DNA of 64,000 bases, from positions 1 through 64,000 of the forward strand of contig CAWGQN010000002.1 of assembly GCA_963824885.1 (NCBI GenBank), written 5' to 3'. The notes under the pieces were generated by a model. That model made no database searches. It worked only from the letters and a program-made list of their open reading frames with translations, and was not told the origin of the DNA. This DNA comes from CAWGQN01 sp963824885 (GTDB lineage Bacteria; Actinomycetota; Actinomycetes; Actinomycetales; Microbacteriaceae). A program made the position numbers and the translations under genes. Shown here piece by piece: positions 9,861 to 17,642 of the stretch (positions within the stretch are counted from its first letter, which is position 1; every line of letters begins with the position of its first letter).

Positions 9861-10699
9861 GTGAACGACTCTTCTCCCTCTCGCGACGATTTTTGCTACA
9901 AGCACGGTGATCGGCGAAGCTTCGTATTGTGTCAGCGATGCGGGCGTACCGTTTGCCCTGAGTGTCAAACCCAGGGTGCCGTCGGGGTCATTTGCCCCGA
10001 ATGCATGAAGCAGCAACAAAAAAAACGCCGAGGACTCGACCTTTTTCAGCCTCTGGGCCGGCCGGTCCGATTGTCACGTATTCGATTATCGGTGTCACGG
10101 TATTTGTTTTTGTTCTCCAGCTTGTGCCGCGGTGGAATGTGTCACAGGCAATCTTGTACGCGCCCGTGTATTCAGACCCGACCTCTGGATTTCCGTTCGA
10201 GCCCTGGCGGATGATTACAAGCGCGTTCGCGCACTCGACGTCGTTCTATTTGCACGTGGCGCTGAACATGTACACACTCTTCGTTTTTGGGAGAATTCTC
10301 GAGCGAATGCTCGGCTCGCTGAGATTTCTTGCACTTTACGTCATTAGCGCGATTGCTGGCTCGATTGGAGTGCTTCTTCTTGCCCCACCGTTGACGCCCG
10401 TTGTCGGTGCGTCGGGGGCGATTTTTGGTCTCATGGGGGCATTCCTCGTCATCCATCGTCACTTTGGTGGCAACGCTGCGCAGCTTTTCGTGCTCATCCT
10501 GATCAATATTGTGATTGGGTTCATTCCTGGCATGAATATTGCGTGGCAAGCTCACATGGGCGGCCTCGTTGCCGGGCTTGTAGCGGGGCTGATTTTTGTG
10601 CGCACTAAGGATCCGTCACAGCGTGGGCTTCAGGTCGGTCTACTTTTCGGCCTCGTCGCCGCGTTCGTCGCCGTCGCGATGGTGCGCGTTCTTGCGTAA
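9861..10699 (+). CDS. Rhomboid family intramembrane serine protease, frame break at a poly-A run
   Basis: This is a membrane protease that cuts substrates inside the bilayer. The GTG at 9861 opens an N-terminal Cys-rich domain (CYKHGDRRSFVLCQRCGRTV, then CPEC twice), resembling the B-box-like zinc domain common on actinobacterial rhomboids. The frame then breaks at an 8-A run (10018-10025); adding one A joins it to the frame that carries the six-helix core. The catalytic Ser is in VVGASGAIFGLMG, the catalytic His in AWQAHMGGL, and the first loop contains WRMITSAF. The run can also be read as an A AAA AAA slippery site in phase, so slippage is possible, but simple homopolymer miscounting is likelier. 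Confidence 0.85.
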
Positions 10700-10728
10700 C
10701 CGTCTCATTTCACAGAAATAGCTCAAAG

Positions 10729-10760
10729 TTATCCACAACATTATCAACAGCTGAGGATAA
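10729..10760. promoter_or_regulatory. Cluster of three DnaA-box-like 9-mers
   Basis: TTATCCACA at 10729-10737 is a perfect consensus DnaA box. TTATCAACA at 10741-10749 differs by one base. TGAGGATAA at 10752-10760 is the complement of TTATCCTCA, again one mismatch. They lie in the 93-base AT-richer gap between the rhomboid gene and the convergent crgA, where no promoter is needed. oriC should be outside the window, so this could be a DnaA-titration site or chance. Confidence 0.5.
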
Positions 10761-10793
10761 TTACATCGCTGTTATTGTGACTCCGCTCGGACT

Positions 10794-11039
10794 CTAGCGC
10801 CACCGAGTCGTCATCAAGAATCCGACAAATGCAATTCCGAAGCCGACCATAATGTTCCACGCGCCCAAACTAGGAATCGGGAGCGTGCTTTGGCTCGCAT
10901 AAAACACGATGATCCACGCGAGACCCACAAGCATGAAGCCGAACATGATGGGCTTGAACCAGACGGGATTTGGCCCAGGATCGTCCGACTGTACGGAATG
11001 TGTCTGGGGAGGCTTGGTTCGTGGTCCGCTACGTGCCAT
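10794..11039 (-). CDS. crgA: Cell division protein CrgA
   Basis: CrgA is a small actinobacterial membrane protein that interacts with FtsZ, FtsQ and penicillin-binding proteins at the septum. The 81-residue product has a short basic/polar N-terminus, then VWFKPIMFGFMLVGLAWII (first membrane helix) and a second helix ending FGIAFVGFLMTTRWR, which matches the family's two-helix layout. The ATG at 11039 starts MARSGPRTKP. It is convergent with the rhomboid gene and divergent from the sortase gene. Confidence 0.92.
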   Translation of the reverse strand: MARSGPRTKPPQTHSVQSDDPGPNPVWFKPIMFGFMLVGLAWIIVFYASQSTLPIPSLGAWNIMVGFGIAFVGFLMTTRWR

Positions 11040-11163
11040 GAGAAGCATTCTAACCGGTTGGCGAACCTCCGAAATGAGCAACGACTGAACGGCCCTCGCG
11101 ACGGCCCTGAGCACGCGCACGACGTCACCGCTCCGCTTCAGACCCGTCGAGTACAATCGCAGG

Positions 11164-11961
11164 ATGTCGAGAACCGCTCCGAGACGGGCCGCGCAAGCAC
11201 TCGCTCAGCACAAAAGGGCGCCGAGCCGCATATCGGTTGTCGGGATTCTTGGTGAGCTTCTTGTGACCTCGGGGGTGTTGATTCTTCTTTTCGTCGGGTG
11301 GCAACTCTACTGGAACGATCTGGTCATTGCGAAACAACAAAAGAACGATGCGATTGCGTTGACCGAAGAGTGGGCGCAACACGCACCGCCACCTCTCGAA
11401 AACGCGCCGGCGCTCGCGGCTCCCGATGCGCCGCCTCAACCGCCGCCTGTCCAGGCGCCCCCTACGACCGATGCGCGTAAATTTGCCGTTCTCTATATTC
11501 CGCGATTCGGGAACGATTATCGGCGAACGATTGTCCAGGGCGTCGACAAGGCAAGCGTTCTAGACGTTGGCAACGTGGGCCACTACAAAGACACGCAAAT
11601 GCCCGGTGAGGTGGGAAATTTTGTCGTTGCCGCGCACCGAAATGCCTACGGTGGCGGAATGCACGTGAATCGCCTTCAACTTGGCGATCCGATTTTCGTG
11701 CAGACCTCTGACGGGTGGTATACCTACCGGTTCCGAAACCTTGAGTATGTCCGGCCGACGAAAGTTGACATCTTGCACCCTGTTCCCGGCCGCGATAAGG
11801 GGCCTCCAATGGAACGCCTTATTTCTCTGACAACGTGCAATCCGCTCCACTCGACTGCCGAGCGTATGTCAGCGTACGGTGTTTACGAATCTTTCCAACC
11901 GACGGCGGCGGGTCCACCCGCCGACGTTGCGGCAATCCTTGCAAGCTCGGGAGGGCGATAG
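11164..11961 (+). CDS. Class E sortase
   Basis: Sortases cleave sorting motifs and attach proteins to the cell wall; class E enzymes of high-GC Gram-positives usually recognise LAxTG-type signals. The 265 residues have a cytoplasmic Lys/Arg-rich N-terminus, one membrane helix (about residues 25-45), a Pro-rich linker (PPQPPPVQAPP) and the sortase fold. The catalytic residues are His in FVVAAHRNAYGG, Cys in LTTCNP and Arg in ERMSAYG. It overlaps the next small gene by one base and forms a unit with trpG/pabA. No sorted substrate with a clear signal was seen in this window. Confidence 0.92.
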   Translation: MSRTAPRRAAQALAQHKRAPSRISVVGILGELLVTSGVLILLFVGWQLYWNDLVIAKQQKNDAIALTEEWAQHAPPPLENAPALAAPDAPPQPPPVQAPPTTDARKFAVLYIPRFGNDYRRTIVQGVDKASVLDVGNVGHYKDTQMPGEVGNFVVAAHRNAYGGGMHVNRLQLGDPIFVQTSDGWYTYRFRNLEYVRPTKVDILHPVPGRDKGPPMERLISLTTCNPLHSTAERMSAYGVYESFQPTAAGPPADVAAILASSGGR

Positions 11962-12122
11962 TGTACGCGATGCTGTGGCGCATTCTCCCTGGGCCGGTGT
12001 GGTTGCGTCTATTCCTCTTGTTGCTTCTGATGGTCTTTGTCCTTGCTGCGCTTGTCACGTGGGTCTTTCCTTGGGTTGACGCGCTCATTAGTAGCCAAGA
12101 TGTCGTATCGGTTCGCCAGTGA
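11961..12122 (+). CDS. Small single-pass membrane protein between sortase and trpG/pabA
   Basis: This 53-residue protein starts at GTG 11961, sharing a base with the sortase stop, and its TGA overlaps the next GTG start. MLWRILPGPVWLRLF leads into a Leu-rich membrane segment (about residues 16-38) and a short hydrophilic tail. A protein of this size sits in the same place in many relatives. Function unknown; its tight coupling suggests it is expressed. Confidence 0.7.
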   Translation: MYAMLWRILPGPVWLRLFLLLLLMVFVLAALVTWVFPWVDALISSQDVVSVRQ

Positions 12123-12757
12123 TCCGCGTCCTCGTCATCGACAACTACGACAGTTTTGTTTACACACTCAATGGCTATCTTCTTCAATTGGGCGCAGAAA
12201 CCGACGTCCTGCGGAACGACGTCTTCGGGAAGAACGACGTTGAAGCGCGGCTCTCCGAATATGATGCGGTACTTATTTCGCCCGGCCCGGGGAAACCGTC
12301 TGATGCGGGAGTATCGATTGCCACGGTCCACGCGGCGGTTAAGACTGATATACCCCTCTTGGGAGTGTGCCTTGGGCACCAGGCGATTGCGGAGGCCTTT
12401 GGCGGAGTCGTCGCGGCCTCGGACGAACTCATGCACGGTAAGACCTCGCTCATTCACCACAATGGCAGGGACCTTTATGTCGGCCTCCCTCAGCCGTTTC
12501 GGGCGACTCGCTATCATTCCCTCGCGGTCGTCGACGGAACGATTCCCCGTGACCTCGAAGTGACAGCCCGAACAAGCAGCGGGATCATTATGGGACTCCG
12601 CCACAGTAGTGCGCCGATAGTGGGGGTGCAGTTTCACCCCGAGGCGGTCATGACGGAAGGTGGTTATCGCTTGCTCGGCAACTGGCTCGAGTCCGCCGGG
12701 CTCGAAGGGTCGAGGGATCGTGCTTCGACCCTTAATCCGCTCATCACCGCGATATAG
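12119..12757 (+). CDS. Glutamine amidotransferase, anthranilate/aminodeoxychorismate synthase component II
   Basis: This 212-residue class I glutamine amidotransferase supplies ammonia to a chorismate-using partner for tryptophan or folate synthesis. The N-terminus is VLVIDNYDSFVYTL. The nucleophilic Cys is in LGVCLGHQAI and the catalytic His-Glu pair in VQFHPEAVMTEGG. The partner subunit is not in the window, so TrpG and PabA cannot be told apart; genes at this locus are commonly bifunctional. The GTG at 12119 overlaps the small upstream gene by four bases. Confidence 0.88.
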   Translation: MIRVLVIDNYDSFVYTLNGYLLQLGAETDVLRNDVFGKNDVEARLSEYDAVLISPGPGKPSDAGVSIATVHAAVKTDIPLLGVCLGHQAIAEAFGGVVAASDELMHGKTSLIHHNGRDLYVGLPQPFRATRYHSLAVVDGTIPRDLEVTARTSSGIIMGLRHSSAPIVGVQFHPEAVMTEGGYRLLGNWLESAGLEGSRDRASTLNPLITAI

Positions 12758-12788
12758 TGCACGTTTCGAGGGGAAAAGGCGCGAGATT

Positions 12789-14480
12789 TTAACCCGTGCA
12801 ATATCGTAAAATGACGGCGGATTTTTGTGGCACATCGCCCGGACCGGGGGATTGGCTCGATACCTTGGCGCTGCCTCGCGAAGTGCACGTCGGATCCGGT
12901 CGAATGTCTGCCGTGAGCCGGGTGGACGACCCGGTCAGCAAATTGCTCGCAACCTCGATCGTTTGATTCGTGAGGTCGGGCACCGTCACTCGTCCGTTCG
13001 ACACGGTCAGATTCACGTGCCCGCCTGCGGGCATTGTCGATCCCGATTCGGGATCCGAACGAATGACCGTGTTGGCGGGCACAGTGGGGGAATTCTCTTT
13101 GGTCACCTCGCCATCGGCCAAATTTGCTGCCGTGAGCAGCGAGACCGCTTCGGTCAGGTCTCGCGAGACAACATCGGGCACCGTCGAGGTCTTGGGGCCG
13201 GTCGAGACGAATACTTGCACGACGGTTCCTTGAGCGACACTGTTGTCTTGCGTGGGCTCGGTTCTGATGACTTGGTTCATGGGAATATCGGCGTTCGATT
13301 CACCAAAGCGAGTGGGAATCAGATTGAGTTCTTTCAGGGCCGCTGCCGCACTGTCGTAGCTCATTCCGGCGAGTGCCGGAATGTGACGCGCCCTGTCTGG
13401 CGAGACTTGAGTGGGACTGAGCGTAAGAACCCAAATGAGAAGTGCGAGAACAATGACGACGACGCTCGCGATTCCCGCCCACAGCCACATCACGGGTGGA
13501 CGGCTCTGTGTCCGCATCGACGCCGAATCGTCTTGAATTTGTTGAAGGGCACGTTCTGAGCCCGACGCAACCATGGGAGGGAGGCCGTACAGGGTTGCGC
13601 CAATTTCTCCTTCTCGCCGTGAATGAGGAACCTGCCCGGTTGCGGCCGTGTGGAGATCGTCACGAAATTCTGCCGCACTTTGAAACCGATCAAATCGGTT
13701 TTTCTCAAGCGCGTGGAGCAATACCGCATCGAGTGCCGGTGACACGCGCGGATTGATAGTGCTCGGTGTCGCCGGATGCTCGCTGACGTGCTGATACGCA
13801 ACCGCGACGGGTGTTTCTCCCCGAAACGGCGGTCGACCGGTGAGCATCTCGAAAAGCACGACCCCGGTTGAATACAAGTCGGTTCGCGCGTCGACGGTCT
13901 CACCTTTGGCTTGCTCGGGTGAAAAATAGGACGCTGTGCCCAAGATTGCGCTCGTCTGGGCGACCGTAGCCGAAGAATCGGAAATTGCTCGCGCGATTCC
14001 AAAATCCATGACCTTGACGTGGCCGGATTTTGTAACCATGATGTTTCCGGGTTTGATATCGCGATGCACGACGCCGGCCCGGTGGGAGTATTCGAGGGCC
14101 GTCAAAATTCCTTCGGCGATGCGAATGGCCTCGGCACAATCGAGAGCGCCGTCGGCGAGCATGTCTTTAAGGAGCGTTCCATAAACGCGTTCCATGACGA
14201 TGAACGGCTGTTGGACCTCGGATCCGTCTGATTCGCTGACCGTTTCTTCTCCGGCATCAAAAACGCGGACGATGGTCGGATGCGCCATGCGGCTTGCCGA
14301 TTGTGCTTCTTGACGAAATCGGGTGCGAAATGCCGGATCCGCGGCGAGTGACGGCTTGAGAAGTTTGATGGCAATCGTGCGTCCTAAGCGGGTGTCTGTA
14401 CCCTCGTAGACGTCAGACATGCCCCCGCGACCGATGATTGCGTCGACCTGATATCGGTCCGCGAGGAGGCGTGTGGTCAT
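12789..14480 (-). CDS. pknB: PASTA-domain Ser/Thr protein kinase PknB
   Basis: This is a transmembrane sensor kinase controlling cell-wall growth and division. The 563 residues begin MTTRLLADRYQ. Kinase motifs are IGRGGMSDVYEG (P-loop), AIKLLK (catalytic Lys), VVHRDIKPGN and MDFGIAR. After about residue 330 a membrane helix (MWLWAGIASVVVIVLAL) leads to three clear extracellular PASTA repeats plus a fourth degenerate one, the modules that bind muropeptides or lipid II. Its ATG shares one base with the pknA stop (TGATG). It is the last gene of the fha-pstP-rodA-pbpA-pknA-pknB operon. Confidence 0.95.
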   Translation of the reverse strand: MTTRLLADRYQVDAIIGRGGMSDVYEGTDTRLGRTIAIKLLKPSLAADPAFRTRFRQEAQSASRMAHPTIVRVFDAGEETVSESDGSEVQQPFIVMERVYGTLLKDMLADGALDCAEAIRIAEGILTALEYSHRAGVVHRDIKPGNIMVTKSGHVKVMDFGIARAISDSSATVAQTSAILGTASYFSPEQAKGETVDARTDLYSTGVVLFEMLTGRPPFRGETPVAVAYQHVSEHPATPSTINPRVSPALDAVLLHALEKNRFDRFQSAAEFRDDLHTAATGQVPHSRREGEIGATLYGLPPMVASGSERALQQIQDDSASMRTQSRPPVMWLWAGIASVVVIVLALLIWVLTLSPTQVSPDRARHIPALAGMSYDSAAAALKELNLIPTRFGESNADIPMNQVIRTEPTQDNSVAQGTVVQVFVSTGPKTSTVPDVVSRDLTEAVSLLTAANLADGEVTKENSPTVPANTVIRSDPESGSTMPAGGHVNLTVSNGRVTVPDLTNQTIEVASNLLTGSSTRLTADIRPDPTCTSRGSAKVSSQSPGPGDVPQKSAVILRYCTG

Positions 14481-16186
14481 CACCGACTCACCGAGACACT
14501 CAGGGCTGGCGAGGGTGCGGACGATTCCGACCCGCACGTGACCGAATAGCTCACCGAAAACGCTCCGCTGTTCGGCGCCGTAACGCGCGCCGACGTTTCG
14601 GACGACGAGATCGGGTTCCTGTTGAAAAGCGACGCAGAGGTAGTCACGGTGTAGCCGGAAAGCGACGTACCGGCCGGGCACTGTGTGTAGGGATTCCAGC
14701 TCACGGTGACGAGAGAACCCCCTTCGATTGGCCCGGAATTGGAACCAGACAAAAATGGCGCGGGGGGCGTCGGAGGCGTCGGAGGCGCCGCCACTGGCCC
14801 ATAAACGGTCACAATTATGACGCTGCCTTTCTGAACACTTCCCGTCTTGTTGACCTGGTACACCGTGTCAACCTTGTCGGCCGATGGTGCTGCATTGCCC
14901 ACGGACTTGGTCACCTGCATCCCCAAGTCAGCGAGAGCGGCCCGAACGGTGTCATATGGCTGTCCGCGGTATGTTTCCTCGTTGATTGAGACCGTGTTGC
15001 TTGTCGGTGACGGGGGCGTCATGGTGCGCGTGGGTTTTGGTTTTGGAGCCTCGGGTTCGACCGGTGCTGAAGTAACGGGCGGGACCGTCGATTTGGGTTC
15101 GTCTTTGCGCAGTGAGGTGATCGCGAAGACTCCACCAGCAAGCACTATCGCGAGAAGCGCAATGAGAGCCACGAGCGGCCAGGTCCACGGGTGGCGATTC
15201 TTTTCTTTCGTGCTCGGCAGTGAGTTGGCTTGCGTTGCGGCGTAGTTCGTCGGCCCGTTTAGCACGGTCGTTGCCTGAGTCGCACCGGCCGTCGGAAGCA
15301 TCTTTGTGGCGCCCGCGCCCCCGGCCGCGCCGCCTAGAATCGCGGGAACCGATGCGGCAGCCGCGGCGACGTCGCCGCGGCGCAAAGCCTGGGCCGCGCG
15401 AGCGAGGTGTGCCGCCGAGGCGGGCCGGTCCGCTGGGTCTTTCGCAATGCACGCGAGAATGAGGTTGCGGACCGGTTCCGGAACGGTCGCCGGCAACTCG
15501 GGGGGCACATCGTTGATCTGCGCCATCGCGATGGCGACCTGCGATTCGCCTGTGAAGGGTCGGCGGCCAGCAAGACCCTCATAGGCGACAATACCCAGCG
15601 AGTAGATATCGGTGGTCGGTGACGCCGGATGGCCGCTCGCTTGCTCGGGCGACAAGTATTGCACGGTTCCCATGACTTGGCCCGTCGCCGTCAGCGGAAC
15701 CTGGTCGGCGATTCGCGCGATGCCGAAATCGGTGATCTTGACGCGGCCGTCGGGCGTGATCAGCAGGTTGCCCGGCTTGATGTCGCGGTGCACGAGACCG
15801 GCCGCGTGGGCGGCATGAAGGGCGGCGGCGGTCTGGGCGACGATGTCGAGCATCTTGTCGGTCGAGCAGGGTGCTCGCGCTCGAGGATTGTCGAGAGCGC
15901 CTCGCCGGGCACGAGCTCCATCACGAGGAAGGCGCTGCCGTCCTCTTCGCCGTAGTCGAAGACGTTGGCGATGCCCTCGTGGTTGACGAGCGCAGCGTGG
16001 CGGGCCTCGGCGCGGAAACGCTCGAGGAATCCGGGGTCGCCCAGGTACTCGTCCTTCAGGATCTTGATCGCGACGGTGCGGCCGATGACCGAGATCGGTC
16101 GCCTGCCACACTTCGCCCATTCCGCCGATGGCGATGCGCGAAGCGAGCTCGTATCGTCCGCCGAAGGTGAGGCCCTGCAATGGGTC
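14480..16186 (-). CDS. pknA: Ser/Thr protein kinase PknA, 5' half broken by several indels in a GC-rich patch
   Basis: This partner kinase of PknB regulates cell shape. An ATG at 16186-16184 overlaps the pbpA stop (AATGA) and would give MRPIAG; the GLTFGGRYELASRIAIGG continuation needs one base removed near 16173, or a TTG start at 16180. The frame is lost again after QATDL (near 16110) and regained near 15875 at TDKMLDIVAQ. The out-of-frame part encodes a normal N-lobe (VIGRTVAIKILKDEYLG, FLVMELVPGEALSTIL). Downstream HRDIKPGN and DFGIAR, a membrane helix (near residue 360), one PASTA-like unit and an about 95-residue Ser/Thr-rich tail with two Cys follow. The 15.3-16.17 kb stretch is GC-richer, with more C/G-ending codons than the rest of the operon. 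Confidence 0.8.
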   Translation of the reverse strand, partial: DPLQGLTFGGRYELASRIAIGGMGEVWQATDLGHRPHRRDQDPEGRVPGRPRIPRAFPRRGPPRCARQPRGHRQRLRLRRRGRQRLPRDGARARRGALDNPRARAPCSTDKMLDIVAQTAAALHAAHAAGLVHRDIKPGNLLITPDGRVKITDFGIARIADQVPLTATGQVMGTVQYLSPEQASGHPASPTTDIYSLGIVAYEGLAGRRPFTGESQVAIAMAQINDVPPELPATVPEPVRNLILACIAKDPADRPASAAHLARAAQALRRGDVAAAAASVPAILGGAAGGAGATKMLPTAGATQATTVLNGPTNYAATQANSLPSTKEKNRHPWTWPLVALIALLAIVLAGGVFAITSLRKDEPKSTVPPVTSAPVEPEAPKPKPTRTMTPPSPTSNTVSINEETYRGQPYDTVRAALADLGMQVTKSVGNAAPSADKVDTVYQVNKTGSVQKGSVIIVTVYGPVAAPPTPPTPPAPFLSGSNSGPIEGGSLVTVSWNPYTQCPAGTSLSGYTVTTSASLFNRNPISSSETSARVTAPNSGAFSVSYSVTCGSESSAPSPALSVSVSR

Positions 16187-17641
16187 TCATTTCTTCAGCA
16201 CCGCCTCTAGAACCTGTTTCGCGATCGGAGCGGTTGTCAGGCTGCTGAGACCGCGTTGACCAAGCCCGGCCCCATTTTCGACGAGTACCGTGATTGCATT
16301 GCTGGCATTGCCTGCCGGAGCAAATCCTGTAAACCAAAATGTGTACGGATCGGACTGGCCGTTTTCTGCCGTGCCCGTCTTACCCGCGACATCGATCCCA
16401 TTTATTCTTGCATTTCTTGCGGCCCCCGTTTTGACGCCGTCGACCATGATTGCCGTGAGCCACGCGGCTGTTTGTGCACTGACTGCTTGACTAAAGACCT
16501 TCGGTTGGAATTGCGAGATCGGACTCAGGTCCGGATTTCTCACGGATTCAATGAGGTTCGGCTGCATCACGGTTCCGCCATTCGCTATTCCGGCCGACAC
16601 CATTGCCATTTGGAGCGGAGTCGCGCGCACTTCAAACTGGCCAAACGACGAGAGCATCGTTTGTGCCTCGTCGGGCGACGTGGGAAAAACGCTCGGTTCG
16701 ACGTCAATGGGAATCTCATACGGAGCATTGAAGCCAAACTTCTTCGCTTGATCAAGGAGGGCCTTCGCACCGAGCTCGCGACCAAGTTCGGCCATTGGGA
16801 CGTTGCACGAAAGCTCGACAGCGGTCGCAATCGAGACGGTGTCGTCACCGCCGCAGTCGTCACCCCCCGAGTTTCTAATGACGAGGTTCGTCCCGGGCAA
16901 TTGGAGAGTCAAAGGATTTGGAAAGCGACTCTCCGGCGTGTATTTGCCGGATTCGAACGCTGCCGCGGCAACCACGAGCTTGAACACAGAACCCGGTGGA
17001 TTCAAGTCTCCTCGGATCGCTCGATTGATGAGCGGATTTGTCGGATCAGAAATGAGCGTTTTGTATGCCTTTTCGGTGGCGTCGGCATCGTGGTTTGCGA
17101 GAAGGTTGGGGTCAAAAGTCGGTTTCGACACCATCGCACGGATTCGACCCGTTGTCGGTTCGACCACGACAATCGCCCCCTCGTATTTTCCCAACGCGTC
17201 GAATGCGGCCTGTTGCGTAGCCGGGTCAATTGTGGTTTCGACGGATGCCCCTTTGGGTTCCTGACCGGTGATGATGCTGTCGATTTTTTGAAGAAACTGC
17301 GACTTTGCCGTTCCGCTCAGCTCATTAGTCAGCGAGCGCTCGATCATCGTGTTGCCTTGTCCGAGAGTGAAATACCCTGTTACGGCGGCGTAGAGTGGCC
17401 CCTCGGGGTAGCTTCGCTGAAATTTATTGCGATCATTCGATGGCACAGACTGGGCGATTGGATGCCCGTTGGCCAAGATCGCCCCTCGTTCGGTGGAATA
17501 GCCCGCCGAGGCCGCGCGCGCGTTATTCGCGTTCGCCTGGAGGTTTTCATTCTGGAACGCCTGGATGATTGTCGACGAAATCATGAGAGTGACGAACATC
17601 GCGAAGACGACAATCGTTACGCGTTTCAATTCGCGGTTCAC
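16187..17641 (-). CDS. pbpA: Penicillin-binding protein A (class B transpeptidase)
   Basis: This membrane-anchored transpeptidase cross-links peptidoglycan with its RodA partner. The GTG at 17641, one base after the rodA stop, gives MNRELKRVTIVVFAMFVT with a single membrane helix (about residues 7-27). The 484 residues carry the three active-site boxes: PPGSVFKLV (Ser and Lys), SCNV, and GKTGTAE near the C-terminus. The dimerisation domain precedes residue 150. The gene is inside the cell-wall signalling operon, so PknA/PknB regulation is likely. Confidence 0.95.
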   Translation of the reverse strand: MNRELKRVTIVVFAMFVTLMISSTIIQAFQNENLQANANNARAASAGYSTERGAILANGHPIAQSVPSNDRNKFQRSYPEGPLYAAVTGYFTLGQGNTMIERSLTNELSGTAKSQFLQKIDSIITGQEPKGASVETTIDPATQQAAFDALGKYEGAIVVVEPTTGRIRAMVSKPTFDPNLLANHDADATEKAYKTLISDPTNPLINRAIRGDLNPPGSVFKLVVAAAAFESGKYTPESRFPNPLTLQLPGTNLVIRNSGGDDCGGDDTVSIATAVELSCNVPMAELGRELGAKALLDQAKKFGFNAPYEIPIDVEPSVFPTSPDEAQTMLSSFGQFEVRATPLQMAMVSAGIANGGTVMQPNLIESVRNPDLSPISQFQPKVFSQAVSAQTAAWLTAIMVDGVKTGAARNARINGIDVAGKTGTAENGQSDPYTFWFTGFAPAGNASNAITVLVENGAGLGQRGLSSLTTAPIAKQVLEAVLKK

Positions 17642-17642
17642 G

